Below, in pieces: positions 1 to 12,770 of a stretch of DNA of 64,000 bases. The DNA lies in assembly GCA_036345935.2 (NCBI GenBank), contig JADWOT020000009.1, positions 11,375,899 through 11,439,898 on the forward strand, written 5' to 3'. This DNA is from Taenia hydatigena. Taxonomy: Eukaryota; Platyhelminthes; Cestoda; Cyclophyllidea; Taeniidae. The notes beneath the pieces were generated by a model, which did not search any database, was not told the origin of the DNA, and saw only the letters and a list, made by a program, of their open reading frames with translations. A program made the position numbers and the translations under genes. Each line of letters begins with the position of its first letter. Within the stretch, counting starts at the first letter, position 1.

Positions 1-3000
1 GATGCCTTCGCCTTTTAGCATACGACGTATTAATTAATCACACTTGACTAGCTACTCGAATGCGCCTTGCTTTACATTGTTTCGAGGAAAGGGTGAGTCT
101 GGAGAGATGAATGGGTAGCGGAGAGGGTAAGCGTTACATCCTCACGAGGCCATTTTGTGACGGAGGAAAGGAGTAATTGCCAGCGAAGGTGACTGCCAAT
201 TTCGGATCCCCTCCGCAGCAAGCCAGAGAACCAGAGATTGTGCGTATATATGTGGCTAAATAGACGTCAGGATGTACTTAATCACCGCTTAAGCGCAAGA
301 CAGGCCTCATTCAACGTCGTGACAGCTGTCTACGACAAACGTGCATTTGTGTTCATGCTGCATCAAAGCGGTTACCGTGAGAACTATAAGGAATATCGCA
401 GTAAACTCCCTTTTGAGCATCATATTATGAGAAAATACTCGTTGGAGATTTGCAGTATGGACTGTAAGCACCTCACGTAGGTATGTCGGAAGCATGCGAG
501 TGGTGCAGACATTAGTGCGAGTGGACCAGCCGAAGGTTCATTCCTTTATTACACACCCGATCGTGCCTAAGTGGTAATTGCAGAAGAAATCCGGGATGCG
601 TTAGAGATGGGCTACAAATCAAACCTAATCACAGTACAACCTTCTCGATAGTCTCTTCTAACGTCCTCAAACACCTGAATTTTTCCTGACCACTGCGTGA
701 AGTCGAATAATACCATGATCTAACATGCATTCAAACACTTGTTTGTCAATTTGAATTCCTTGGGAATGTAGCCAGCTGCAACTATTCAGCATTCAACGTC
801 GTGTTCAATCATGTTGTGCTGGGAGGATGTGCACGAAGTGCTGAAAGCACACCATTAAGTAATAACTCGAATCAAAGTTTAACCGAAATAAGCGATGTGG
901 TTTTGTCTCGAAAGAAGTGCCGAAATGCAATAGGGAATGGGCACCAATGACAGGGCGTTGATGGTTGGTAATTGTGGATGGAAAAAGGAACTGTGATACT
1001 GCTCATCGTCAGTATGAACGACTGTATTGTCAACCACCTAAAAGATTTACGCAGTATTTATAAGATTACGCTGTTTAGGTCCACGTAGGTCAACGCTAAT
1101 CTCAGAACCAGTGTCCATTTAAAAATGCTAACCCTGGTGGTGTCCGAGTACAAAAATGAGCTGGCTAGGAGTGAGACGAGCGATGACTGAGCGTTCATGT
1201 CACCGCGACTCCGGAGGTCCAAGCATGAGAGGCAGACCATAAGTGCTAACAAAGGCCGCACTCCATATAAAGTCTCCTTCGTGAAATGCTAGATAAGCAG
1301 AGCATATCTTCCGGTGTATGCGGCTAAATGCTGATCAGTTGGTGATCTGTATCGCTGTTGATGCAATCAAAACATGTAAACCCACCATCGTCCCTAGTTT
1401 TCTACAAATTATATGGCAAGAATATGATCTTGCTCACTTCGTTGTAATTAAATACTTGTGCATTCGGTCACTTGCGTCTATTGTCAACTGATACTCAGAT
1501 TTAAAGTATCATCGTTGATCAGTCCCAAGATTATAACTGCCTTTTGTTCGAGTTTACACAATAAGTGTTCCAAGGTGACGTTTCAAAAGTGGGCTAAATG
1601 GAAGTCCAGTATGAGTATATATACCTGGAGGTATCGCCACACCTCTTGAGCCTGAGAGTGCAAGGAACCCCGGCGCAGCATTACAGAATTATTAGCATTA
1701 TTTGAATAGAGAATCAGATGACCTCTTTGCTAATTGTTGTAAGTCACTCGACAGGTACTGCATACAGGGCAGATGTGCTACTCCGCAGCTAGAATTAACA
1801 CCTCCGTGTTTACTAAGAGTGTATTCTCTTAACATTTGCCAAAATCATTTCATTCTCATTTTAAATTCCATACGTCAAAATGTGTTTAGCATGTCTGCTT
1901 TATTCAAAAGTCCATTGAGAGGTGAAGCTAGTTTTTTAAAAGAACGTTGAAATTTAAATTTGTTCCAATGGATACCATTTACACCCCCTTTTTAGTTCTT
2001 TAATAATTAATCTCCTATTTGTTATTTTGTAGTACTTATTAAAAGCGGCTGCCTGACAGCCAGACAACAAAAGAGGTGCCTTGATCAGCTTACCGTCTCG
2101 AGATAGAAGGGTAGACAAATTCATTGAGTCTAAGAAGAGCGACCGCTAAGTACGTTGAGAGTTGATGCAAAGTGGATAAGTTTTTCTGGCATTCGCGTTA
2201 GACCAGGCCCTGTGCTGCACTCATGTGATGTCGAGAGCGATGCGGTGTCTTAGCACACAATGCCTAGGTGTCACTCCTGTTTATTCATCCTCATTTGCAC
2301 ACAAGACCCAGCGCCTGACTCATTTACACCGACAGTTTAACAAGTTGGTTTATAGTCTCGTCAAGTTGGCAAGTTCGTTCACCCGGATGCGCTCAGTGCT
2401 CCTCAAAATCGTGGTGTGGATATTTTTTAAATTAAATTTTTTATCATGAACCTGAACTTTTAGCTCAAAAACGTTTAGTTGAAAGACTTTTGTCTAATAA
2501 GTATGCTGAACTTCGATGAAGCGGCTCTAAAAGTTTTTGTCTGGCCTGCGATTTTATCGGGAAAATGAGTCACCTATAGAGAGATAATGGGTTGGCATTA
2601 ATCATCAGTAGGAGTGGTGGTATTATCGCAAGCTAAAGGTAAACAAGGAGCCGATCTTGTCTTTTCTTTTTGCGGATCTTTAAAAGTAATTAGTTTGTAA
2701 AATCGGTGGGAATGGGCACAGAAGCGTGTGTCCAAATCCACTGCCATACTAATCACTTTGGGCAAACGCTTTTCACGGGTAGGATCCAAAACAACTCTTT
2801 TATTGCTACCATAATTTATTTTATCCAAACACTTCAATTTGATGTCAACTCAACACCACATAGTCATATAAGACATCCATCCTTTCGTCGCTTTGCCATT
2901 CATTATTAAAACAATTTAAATGCAGAAATTTTGAGTAAATCTTGCATGCTAGGCTTCTTTACGAGTTAGATTCGAGTGAAGGCTAGATTGTTTTCTTCTG

Positions 3001-4783
3001 AAGTGATAAGGGACTATCATTTTTCGAAGAGAGTTCACAGGTAAATAGAGGCAAATAATGTAATTTTTGAAGTCGTGTGAGTTTTGCAGTGTTACTGCAG
3101 GCTTTTAAAATCGCTGAAATATTTTACTACAGCTAGTATGGGTGCGTTTTTGATAGGCTTGCATTGCATTAACACTTGAGGAATTTGTAAGAAAATTTGC
3201 TATTATGATTCCACTCCCCAACGTGAGTCAACCATGTGAATGTCCCAGGATGAAATCGAGTGGTGCGAAACAAAAAACAAGCTCGCCTTTAAATTCACAA
3301 ATTCGCAACTAACTTCAAAATATGTTTTCATCCTAGGAAGCATTAAATATTAACAGGCAATGTTAAAAACTTACAACCGGGTCATTTTGACAGTCAATGG
3401 GTTGGTTTTGAACAAATTTTAAGTCTATCAAAATGCTTATATTCAACTAGCTTAATCTCTTGAAAAACAACTCGCGTTATCCGTTGTACACAACTTTATT
3501 TTGGCTTTATATGAATTCATCTCTTTTACAAAATCTGTATATTAAACCGTTGCGCACTTTTGAAATGCACTAAATTCTCCCATTCTGCCTAAATGTTCTT
3601 ATTTTAGCTTTTAACTTTTTATCTGATAAATGAGAAAGGAAATTTTTCTGGTCTTAATGTCTACCAGCCTCTACGAACCCTTGTATTACCAATGCTTCCC
3701 TTGGCAAAGGCATTGTTTTAACTCCATTAACTCTATATCCTCAAAAAAACTTTGGCCTAAAGCGCTGGTGGAATTTTAAAGTGCTCGTGCTTAAACACAG
3801 CCTGTTGAAATTGTTCACGACTTAGTATCACCGTGGCAACGACCTGCGCCGATGTTTGCTTCATCCCTTAAAACATATTTCTGGCAATGCAGAGCCTATA
3901 AATGACTAGCACTATTTCTCATAACATCCCTAACTATAGCGAATTTAAGAACCATGTGGGAAAAGTTCTAAGGACTAAAACCGTAGTGATTACAAATGCT
4001 TTAACTTGGTTTTCTTAAGCTTTAATTGGTGGTATGTAGGATGGATTAGTGACGTTCCTCATTTAATAGCTAATCCTCCTTGATTAAATTATGAGGCATC
4101 CCAAATGATGATTGATCATGTCATCTTGGACCATTCTCGGCACCTGCATTAAGCTTAATGTATTCAATAACAGCAGGTCTAAGTTGTTTTCCTGTTCGTA
4201 GTATTTTCGCTTTATCATTCCTTTGAAAGTCTGGTTCATTTTTTTGTCAAAATTCAGTACTGTGTAGCATGATTTACGGTCAAGTGTCCTCGATATTTCA
4301 CCCTACTTTTTACAATAAATTTTATAGCAAATGGCTTTGTTCATATCTTGATTTGACCATTTGTAAGGTGAGTACTCATTAAGAAAAATGCACACAACTT
4401 CAGTAATTAGCTTTCAATAGTTAAAAAATAACTGCAACAATCGATGTTAGCCTTTAGTTCTTGCCTACCACCTGGAGCACCACCAAGACCAAATGAAAGA
4501 GCCATTCCAGGTAACATCTGATTACTACACCTTTGTTGCTGTAGTACTTTGCAAAATGCAATAGCGTTTGACAGATTATTTTGTTTGTAAAGGCATGTTT
4601 CGATTCTTTAATTTGTTTTAACCTCTAAAGTACCTCATTTGGAAGGTGATATGAACGAAACCAAGGGAAAGTGACAGGAATAAAGATAGGCAAATTAATG
4701 GTCGGTAATACTCAAAGCATAAGAGAACGTAAGGGAGAAGGAAAAAGAATGAGAAAGAAAATAAAAATATGGCAAGCCTTTTC
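1..4783. other. Gene-poor AT-rich spacer
   Basis: No open frame here has splice signals, protein-like composition or a recognisable motif. The frames present are short and end at random, as expected for AT-rich non-coding DNA. No convincing tRNA, microRNA hairpin or tandem repeat was seen by eye. Confidence 0.6.
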
Positions 4784-5455
4784 TCACGACATTAACCTGG
4801 AGCCTTTGAGTAGGCCTCTGCTCACGTTCATGTAGTTTTCAATACTTCTCAATGCCGTCGATTTATTTAACTCTTCTCGAGTTTTAATGAAGCAATCAAC
4901 CTTTTTGTAAGGTGGTTCAAAAAAGTAGGGCTGGTGACCTTTACCGTCCCAAATTTTTGTTCTACTGATTGTCACTGCTTGGCTGTCCGATGGCAGTCTT
5001 GATGGTCTGCCTTTGGAACAATTCATTACCTTGCGCTTGAGACGGGATTCGGTGACTTTGCCACCGCATCTAGCGCATCCAAGAGCAGAAGCAGCGTTGT
5101 TTTTGGAGCTTCGGTCGATATCGAGAGGAGCCCAAATGTCTTCTGGGACATCACTCAAGTCCTTTGGTGGGATGTGGGTATAAGAACGATATTTGAGTAG
5201 CCAATCGCTGACCTTTTGTTCCGCAAGACTTCGATGTGATTGGCGGTCGGCGAAAATCTTTTTCAATCGATCTGGTGAACCGGTTGTGGCTTTTGCATTT
5301 GTGTTGAAGGCGGGACCTTCTGCAAGAGGCTGTGCCTCATAGTATGGCTCATCGACCAGGGTTTTGGGACCAAGTTCAAGTTGATGTTTGCAATTTTTTA
5401 TAACTCGCCCACTCAGCATTGGCCATAGACTGTGAATTTCTGTAATCTCGGTCAT
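4784..5455 (-). CDS. Hypothetical single-exon protein, 223 aa
   Basis: A long uninterrupted minus-strand frame from an ATG at 5455 to a TAA at 4784. I do not recognise the family. The protein is soluble-looking, with no signal peptide or membrane segment, and basic overall. Aromatic and proline residues recur in short motifs such as YRSYTHIPPKDL (around residues 91-102) and GHQPYFFEPPYKK (around 172-184). It has a single CxxC pair (CARCGG, around 127-132), which alone is not a zinc finger. The repeated short P/Y/W-rich motifs vaguely recall ciliary or sperm microtubule-inner proteins, but I cannot name one. It is the longest unspliced frame in the first 20 kb and has balanced codon use, unlike the surrounding AT-rich DNA, so I believe it is translated. 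No clear AATAAA was found downstream. A further 5' exon cannot be excluded because the sequence before the ATG is not an obvious initiation context. Confidence 0.6.
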   Translation of the reverse strand: MTEITEIHSLWPMLSGRVIKNCKHQLELGPKTLVDEPYYEAQPLAEGPAFNTNAKATTGSPDRLKKIFADRQSHRSLAEQKVSDWLLKYRSYTHIPPKDLSDVPEDIWAPLDIDRSSKNNAASALGCARCGGKVTESRLKRKVMNCSKGRPSRLPSDSQAVTISRTKIWDGKGHQPYFFEPPYKKVDCFIKTREELNKSTALRSIENYMNVSRGLLKGSRLMS

Positions 5456-7089
5456 GTGAATAAAAATAGTTCCGATTTTACTTTATCATACAGAAGCTAC
5501 GCGTTTACAATCACAGTGGGGAATTGATTTGAGGACGCATGTTTGAACGAGTCACGTGAACTCCTTGCCACCTTAATGGCTGATCTACACGAACACATCG
5601 TCAAATGAAATGGAGCTTTTGGGACATATGTTCCACAAAATATAAGTTCACGTCAAATTCACTTATTGGAATTGCTTTTTGCCTTATTCCGATGTGGATC
5701 AGTGTTACTCTGAAGTTACATTGATGCTGATTACGTTGTTGAAACACCAGCGCGTTACCGCCCATTCAACGCTAAAAGTCGGAGGTACCTGCACTTCTTA
5801 TATCAAGTGGTTTACAGTCAGGTGCATTGCTTTTACATGCGACTCAAGGATAAGTTGGACTTCAATTTTAACAGCCTGGTCTCGTTTAACTCTAAGAAAA
5901 GTTTGTTTGGGCATTCATGTTCCCATCTGGGAGGAACTAATTCCACTGGCAATTAAAAATACATAAGATTGAATCATTTGGTGAAAGTTACAAAGAGGAA
6001 ATAAAATTTTATAATGACCATGGTAATAAATTTGCCTCCTGAATTAGTGAATGGGAAAAATGTGATTATTGTCTTACCTTGGAGTTGCATTAAAGTTGTG
6101 AAAACTGGCAACGCTGCTGCATGTATCAAGAGTTTGAGTTTGCCTTTGTAATTTGACACTGAATATGGTTTAAATTAACCACGACCTCAAGTGTACAGTG
6201 GATTTCCATCCATCCCAAGAGCATACGCATTACGCCATGGCAAAAGTGGGTATTTGAGGTCTGCAACACAACTATACCTTTTAATCGCATTTTAAACAAT
6301 TTATTAGGTGATCTTTCGCACCGATCCCATTCACTTGCGTGACTTACCGTGGATTTTAAGAATTGTATGCAAGTGTAGTAAAAATAGACGTCGGTCGGTA
6401 AGCTACTTCACATATTTCAAGGGAGTAGAAAAAATCACAAGTGCAAAATATTAGCACTAAAAACCAAAAATTCTTTTGAAATTGTTTTACGGCATTTTCG
6501 CGCTGTTAAAACGTTCCCCCTATTCACAAGGCATGCTTCAATAGTTGCTCTCAGTGGACCATTTTAGAACTCGGATCATGTTTCTCTTTGGGTAAATTTT
6601 GATTTTAGTAGTAAAGAAGAAATAATGCAGCTAAAGATGAATTCCATAAGGGATTCTGTTAAATCGGCGATGCGCCAGTGGCGAACAAAATGAATATGAA
6701 TTGTCACGGGGAAAACTAACGCTCCATCAAAAGTGGCGAGGGCAATCTACAAATAGGGTATTAACAGACGACTGCCATTCATCTATTCATGTATGTTGAT
6801 ATGCATTGGTTGAATAAATAATTAGCAAGATTTAGGGGAACCCAAACGTAGGGCCGTCGCACTTCAAAAGACCTCATGTGATTGTTGTTTAAGAATTCGT
6901 TGCGAATTTAAAGTTCCTTTTGAAAATGGAATCAACACACACAAATAAATCTGAAAAAATTCTCCAATGAAAAAAAAACATCTAGTTTCAAATTGGCTAT
7001 TTGAGTAATGATGCCTCAATCGACTAAAAATATATAGATCGTCATTATGTGCGTAAAAGCTTATATTTAGCATAAAAGACAATGTAGAG
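5456..7089. other. Non-coding spacer
   Basis: Only short frames without splice sites or coding character. Nothing recognised. Confidence 0.5.
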
Positions 7090-7443
7090 TTACATCTCAA
7101 TAAGGTCCTTCTCCTCTCGTTTGTTATCCTCCTCTTCTTCAGAATTTTCAAAGAATTTATCCTTCGTTTGGTCTTTGTTTTGGAATACGTCCTCCCTCTC
7201 GCCTCCTGCTGACGGCGGGGTGAGCATTTGCTTATCGGTAGGGGTGCGAATTTCGCTTGTACCTCCTGACTGTTTCCGCTGCTCCATAAGTCGCATTCGA
7301 ATTGCGTCCAGAGGAGATAGCTCCCCCTCGCCTTGATGCGTGCTCTGTTTGCGCTGCACCAAACTGAGGAGGGTGTGTTTGGGCGCCGCTGCGGCCTCCT
7401 TTTTCAACTGACTGGCAGGTTTGATGGGCTTGATGAGCACCAT
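7090..7443 (-). CDS. Possible coding exon, acidic-tailed protein (up to 117 aa)
   Basis: A minus-strand frame from ATG 7443 (MVLIKPIKP...) to TAA 7090. The frame stays open a further ~60 bases upstream (ATNYSHQVCNIWLVCTV before the Met), with acceptor-like AG dinucleotides near 7500. It could therefore be the last exon of a spliced gene, with a hydrophobic stretch followed by this cytoplasmic-looking tail. The tail has a basic start, a helical middle (LDAIRMRLMEQRKQ) and a strongly acidic low-complexity end (NSEEEEDNKREEKD). I recognise no domain. GC content is clearly higher than in the flanks between 7100 and 7440, which supports coding. Two other frames are also open here, so the strand and frame are not certain. 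Confidence 0.35.
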   Translation of the reverse strand: MVLIKPIKPASQLKKEAAAAPKHTLLSLVQRKQSTHQGEGELSPLDAIRMRLMEQRKQSGGTSEIRTPTDKQMLTPPSAGGEREDVFQNKDQTKDKFFENSEEEEDNKREEKDLIEM

Positions 7444-8708
7444 TACTGTACACACTAGCCAGATATTGCAAACTTGGTGACTGTAGTTGGTGGCACCTTG
7501 AAACGGAGTTTATGCAAGTCATCAACCACTCCGATGCATGCGTTAGCCATACTCCTACCAGCGTGTAATGGAGAGGTCCAATTGATTTGCACACAAATCA
7601 CATGCAAGGAGCAGCGAGGTGTCACTGTAATTGATCAAACAGTCTCATCAATTCAAAGGTTCTTGGGCTCTTCTTGAATCAGAACTCCTCTGTTCTTTAG
7701 CTATAAATCTACATTTTGTTCTCTATTCTGCCCTTAAGGTTTTGCAAGAAATCCTTCCATTGTATTTGAGCGACAGGTATCAGAAGCCTGAGATTCAATG
7801 AAGGACGTCACGGGTACACTTAAATTTCATATCTTTCTCTCATTTACTGCAACGCAAATCTGCTCCCTCATTTTTTCTTGATCCGCCTGACTAACAAAGT
7901 TTTTAGAATAGAATCTTGGTGAAAAGAGTTTACATACTTTTAGTCTAAATCAACCTCTTCAATCAACAAAGGTGAAAGAAAACGGAAAGGTGGCGCACCT
8001 AATTATGTGTATGATGTTATCCCTAGAGGCGAATTAGAGGTTCGAGGCCTGGGACAAATGGATTTTGTTAGAACACCTTTAAATCGTTTATTTCTTACCC
8101 GCTTTTGTTTCCAAATACAATGCAAATTTGGTTGAAGTTTGTATTAAGCATAAATAGTAAGACGGGCGATCCAGCCACCGTCCGCTTGACTGATGAGGAA
8201 CATGTAGCCATCCAAATTATTTCTTCCCTTTTTTAACATGCAATCAAGTCGGGTTTATGGAGAAACATATTTTATGGATAAGCTTCCTTCTTGATTTATT
8301 AATATATGCCAGACTTACAGTAGTTTTGGAGAGACGAACCTTGTATTCAAGTAGTTCAATCAACGCGTAATGCGTGAACACATGCAACCATTGCAACTTT
8401 GCGGCGATTTCTCCCAAAGTGTTGGTGAGCTTAGCTATATGACTCCAAATTCATTATATTTAGAGCAGAGTCAGCTTAACTATTCCAACGTAGCTACCGT
8501 TCAAGAACTAATGAAATCCCTCAAGTCTGCTGTGATGAAGCCTCGTTAGGGCAGAGATTAGTTCCATTATTTTCTTTGCTTTGATTCAACCATGTCGATT
8601 TTTACAGGTAATCAGCACATATTCCTTTAAGTTTCACTTAAAAATATGTGTTCAAGTTTTGACATTTAAACACTTTGGGTGCTTGCTCACTTTTCCTGTC
8701 GTTTTGGC

Positions 8709-8885
8709 TGATACTTAAGGCTTAGTCCCTTTACTTCCGCCGGGCGGCAGGATCTCCGGATTATGCCAGTAGTCCCCTTCTCCTAGTCCCTCCATCCTTC
8801 GGCAATGGATATTCTGTCCCAGTACAATTATTTCTTTCCTCTTTAGCAAAGGCTCGAGACGCTGCTGTACCCGTAGCTCATCTTC
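8709..8885 (+). repeat. Degenerate interspersed repeat, copy A
   Basis: It shares, in order, the words 'acttaaggctt', 'ggattatgccagtagtcccc', 'ttcggcaat' and 'aaaggctcgagacgctg' with related segments near 10.3 and 12.7 kb. The copies are diverged and gapped, as expected for an old non-autonomous element. No coding capacity. Confidence 0.45.
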
Positions 8886-10288
8886 TTACAGTAATGGCTT
8901 ACAAATTCCGTTTATTTCGGTTTCGATTCGCCACATTCATTTGGCTCATCAAACCATCAACAGCAAATCTGACTGCAGCTTTTTATTTTGGTTAGCAGAT
9001 TGTAAATAGCCACCACAGTACCACAAGACAGGTCACAGATGCGACGCCTTTATAATGTATCCGCTCCCACCGCTCCCAAATGGACATGGTTTCGTTGTTA
9101 GTCCCTATGTTGATAAAATACCTTCAACTGAACATTGAATGGAAGCGGAAAAACTCAAGGATCTTTTACGATCGGTTTCGTGAGTCTTTGAAGTTGGAAC
9201 CTTGATCAGACATACACCATACTGTGGATGGGTACCCAGCACTTCAACAATGAAATTAAGTCATTTGAGTCACTCAAGTTGGGTCTCTTGTCATATTTAC
9301 ATTAAATCACTAAGCTTGGTAAAGTTAAAGTCCTAATACGCAGAAATAAATGGAAATTGAGTAATGCGTAGTATGCCGACAACTGTCAGCGACACACAGC
9401 CGATTCGTATTGAAACAGTCTAAGCCTTTGGCAGCACAGTACCTCAAGTCTCTTGACTCTTTCCTGTCTTTCTTTTTTGACAGCAGAGTGTGTCTGGTGA
9501 ATGTTGAGTTGTAGACATTGCATTGTAAGGCGACAAGACAAATCCCCTTGCCACACAGAGTGGTAGACGCAAAAAACAGACGAGCTAAGTGCATTAGAGG
9601 TGGAAAGACCACAAAATGTCACATTCCATTTAATGATGCGATGTCTAGGCATAAAGATGATGCAAGACACGAAGTTGGAAGTGTTGAAATTGTCCGCGCA
9701 AATGAATGTAGACTATTAAAATAGATGCCGGAATTGTTGTTCCTCCTCTATCTTTTTCATTATAGCATCCTCGTACTATGCATTGGTAGTGCATAGCAGG
9801 GTTTCTCTACTTTTCTTCACAAATTGTGCAGTAATTTATTCATCCGTTCGAACGCGATTGTCTCTCTTAATAGCCTTGCGCTATGTTGAACTGGGTTGGG
9901 GTTCTAGTCCTTTTGATTGGTCATAGATAACGAACCTTTGCCCTCCAAAAAGCTACGGCTTTGTTAGGTTTTTTGCTTACTCACACTTACCTGAAGCATT
10001 CATAAGCCATTAGCTCAGTTAATACGGAAATATGTATCATGAGGATGATGTTTTCTCATATTTCAAGTCATTTGGTGTTTGATTTTATTTTATATCCAAA
10101 TTTAATTTTTATCATAGCATGGGAGAAAGAGCTACGAATTTTCCAACTTTTTAATTAGCTCAAAAGTTCTCGATACCCGGGAACACAAACTGACCCATTT
10201 GCACTCCTTGTGGTAAAAAGAAAAACGGGCGTGCTCACATTAGCTGATAATTTGAACAGTATCAAAGCTCTTGATTTTGATTTCGTGA

Positions 10289-10440
10289 GTACTTAGGGCT
10301 TCACCTTTTTGCTTTAGTTGGTGTCATAGTCTTCGAGCCATGGCGGTGGCCGACCGGTCCTTCTCTACGTCGGCAATACGCAATTCATCCTGCTGTATAC
10401 GTCCTCTTAAGACTTCAGTAAAGGCTTGAGGCGCTGCATT
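10289..10440 (+). repeat. Degenerate interspersed repeat, copy B
   Basis: Begins 'acttagggcttcacctttttgct', nearly identical to the start of the 20.57 kb copy. It continues with 'cttctctacgtcggcaata' (shared with the 12.7 kb copy) and 'agtaaaggcttgaggcgctg' (shared with the 8.7 kb copy). It is the most complete link between the family members. Confidence 0.45.
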
Positions 10441-10886
10441 AGGAACTGCAAAAAGCAAATCTAATTATAACGTGGTGGAAGAAGGATACGTGCTACGGAT
10501 GAGAGAATCTGTGACGTCCATCTTTGGCAGCAATCCTGGTTCCGTGTTCTTCAGGAATGCTATAGACAACTAAGGCAACACTAGAACTGCTCACGGTACC
10601 TGCTTGGGGATGTCAATGAAGCGAATACGCAAAGCTTCTCCCTTTCGTCTACTAAATCGGTAGAATCTAGAGTAGCACTAAGGATTAGGTGTGAAATCTT
10701 ATTCCCATGAAACTAATTTAACCCCCATCCTTTACTAGATGACTGCATTTAGGCCACTGATCTCAAGACTAGCGATGGATATGCGAGATGGCCACTTCAC
10801 TCCTCCGGCCTCAGCCTCCGTCCAGATCCAGTGGAATTGTTGAGAGGAATCAGTGACGCGCCAGTCTTATATCTCCTCCATTGCAG

Positions 10887-11025
10887 GCAAATTTGCCGAC
10901 TGGCACAGTTAATTGTTTGGCTAATGGATGCCTTTCTTACAGCGCCAACTACGCTGTGCCGGCTGGCACAGAAGGTTTACCAAGGCATGGCTCAAAAACG
11001 GCGCTCAAGGGAATAAAGGGACTGG
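10887..11025 (+). CDS. Exon-like segment, unknown gene
   Basis: Follows a good acceptor (tatctcctccattgcag) and ends at a possible donor (CTGG|gtaata). The frame starting GCA AAT TTG is open throughout and encodes a 46-residue segment rich in Gly, Ala, Thr and Asn. A short internal repeat, PTGT...PAGT, recurs exactly 21 codons apart; the underlying DNA words GCCGACTGGCACAG and GCCGGCTGGCACAG are 63 bp apart. I recognise no family and found no clearly matching neighbouring exon. An alternative short upstream exon (ATG at about 10790) joins in a different frame. It could be a lone exon of a spliced gene or chance. Confidence 0.25.
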
Positions 11026-11767
11026 GTAATACTTATTTTGATTGTTTACCTCTTCCTTTTGGTTACGTGGGCACTCCGATCCCACGGTGTGACCTCCAGA
11101 CCATGTCAGTTGACGCTCCTCAGTCCACCTATACGCTGATAATGCATTTTCATCCTTAGCATTCTTTTTTGTTTCTAGGAAGGATTCAGGAGGCCACACA
11201 AAATTTGAAACACAATAGAGCATTTTACAACTGATTGGTGTAACTATTCTCGTCGACAATATTGTCTCATTTTCGTACGGACTCTTTTGCTGTTTACCAT
11301 CAAATATTTAGCATTAAAATTTCCATTTCAATAAGATTCATTAGAAACCCAATAATTACGTAAAAAATGCGTTTCATTTCCGCAGCACACATAATTACAA
11401 GTTGACGTTTCAATTAATTTTTAAATCCCCTGCCGATCAGTTGTTCCCAACTTTTTGTGTAACGAAATACAGTCTCAAATTAAACTTCCTTCTTTGTATT
11501 TGAATAAAATAAATTAAAGTTTTGTAGGAAAAAGGAGTGAAAAACAAACACAATTTGTTTCTGTTGTTCGTTTAAAAGTGTACTTTGAAAGGGCGAGAGA
11601 AACAACCAACCACACCGCAATTTTGCCAGAGCAAGGCGCCTTTAAACGTCAAAGTAACAAATGTTTTAGGGATGCAGGCAGTCGGAGATTATAATGAAAA
11701 TTTTGACAATTGCTTCGGTTGTCGGAAAAGTGACTAATGTGACTGCAGAGCTAGTGTGCTCCCATGT

Positions 11768-11827
11768 GGAGGGAGCGTTGGGGGAGGAAAAGGGGGGGAA
11801 GGGAGGGGAGGGGAGAAGGGGGCGTGG
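11768..11827 (+). other. G-rich tract, possible G-quadruplex
   Basis: About 60 bases with many G runs of three to seven separated by one to five bases, in otherwise AT-rich DNA. It meets the usual pattern for a G-quadruplex on the plus strand. No gene start is recognised beside it. Confidence 0.5.
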
Positions 11828-12715
11828 AACCCCTGGCCCAGGATGCGTTGGTGAGTGCTCATAGTGTCACTGGAGTAAAAAGGGATTTTTTTTCCAAAAA
11901 AAGTTAAATGCAGAAGACGAGCAAATATAATAATTGAGATGGATTGTGCACATTTTTATTCTGCCGTTCAACCAAGGTAATCAGAGGCACAAGTCCCTCA
12001 CCCCAACGATGACTCTTCAATATAACGAATTGAATACACCTGGAGGAAGAGCTGGTTATCCAAATTTTAAAATGCTGTATTCTTTAAAAAGTTATATATA
12101 GTCTTGAGATCACCCATGAAGATGCTATAAAGTTTACGCACCCAGAAGTGATTTTATCATCATTAAAATGGTGGTAGCACAAGTGACATCCATCCACGTG
12201 GAGACCGAGTGGAGTGGACCAAAAAAGGCTTACGATTCTCTAATTATAATTCAACCTTTTTGCATTCCATTAATGGAGTATACCGAGCTTAATAGTGGTT
12301 TGGATGGTCTACCAAAAATGCCGTTCCGTTGTTTGTCGGTTTGCCAAAGAAACCTAATGAAATTGTGATTGGACAGATAAAACAGACGCTGCAGGCCTTT
12401 TTACTTAAAATTTTATTTTTAAACCCTGCTTTGATTCACCTTTGAATGCCGCTTTGCAAATAATTCCTTGGAAATCGCATTCCTCATCACTAATGATGGG
12501 CAAAGACGACAGAGATGGGCCGCAATGCTACCGCTACTGTAAAGACGCACAATCTGAAAAAAAGGTTTCCTGGTGCTACCAAATTGTCTCGCTTATTATG
12601 ACAATTTTATTTCGAATTTTCAAGCTGTGTAGTGTGGGTTGCATGATTAACTCTCTGTGTTGGTTTGGCGGGCACTTTATGGCTCCGCTTTCGTACTTTA
12701 CTGGATTGCATGGCC

Positions 12716-12770
12716 ACCGGATTAAGCCAGTAGTCCCCTCGGCTTCTCGGTACGTTGGCAATAAATTTTC
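12716..12770 (+). repeat. Degenerate interspersed repeat, copy C (fragment)
   Basis: Carries 'ccggattaagccagtagtcccc' (compare copy A) and 'cttctcggtacgttggcaata' (compare copy B), so it joins the two words into one family. The ends are indistinct. Confidence 0.4.

Larger units (their letters stand above)
7444..10886. other. Spacer with decayed interspersed repeats
   Basis: No supportable gene. It contains two degenerate copies of an interspersed repeat (about 8709-8885 and 10289-10440), listed separately. Confidence 0.5.

Noticed and set aside
7232..7594. 120-codon minus-strand frame overlapping the acidic-tailed frame
   Set aside because: An alternative frame of the same GC-rich patch, with no motif and no better start. 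The acidic-tailed frame looks more protein-like.
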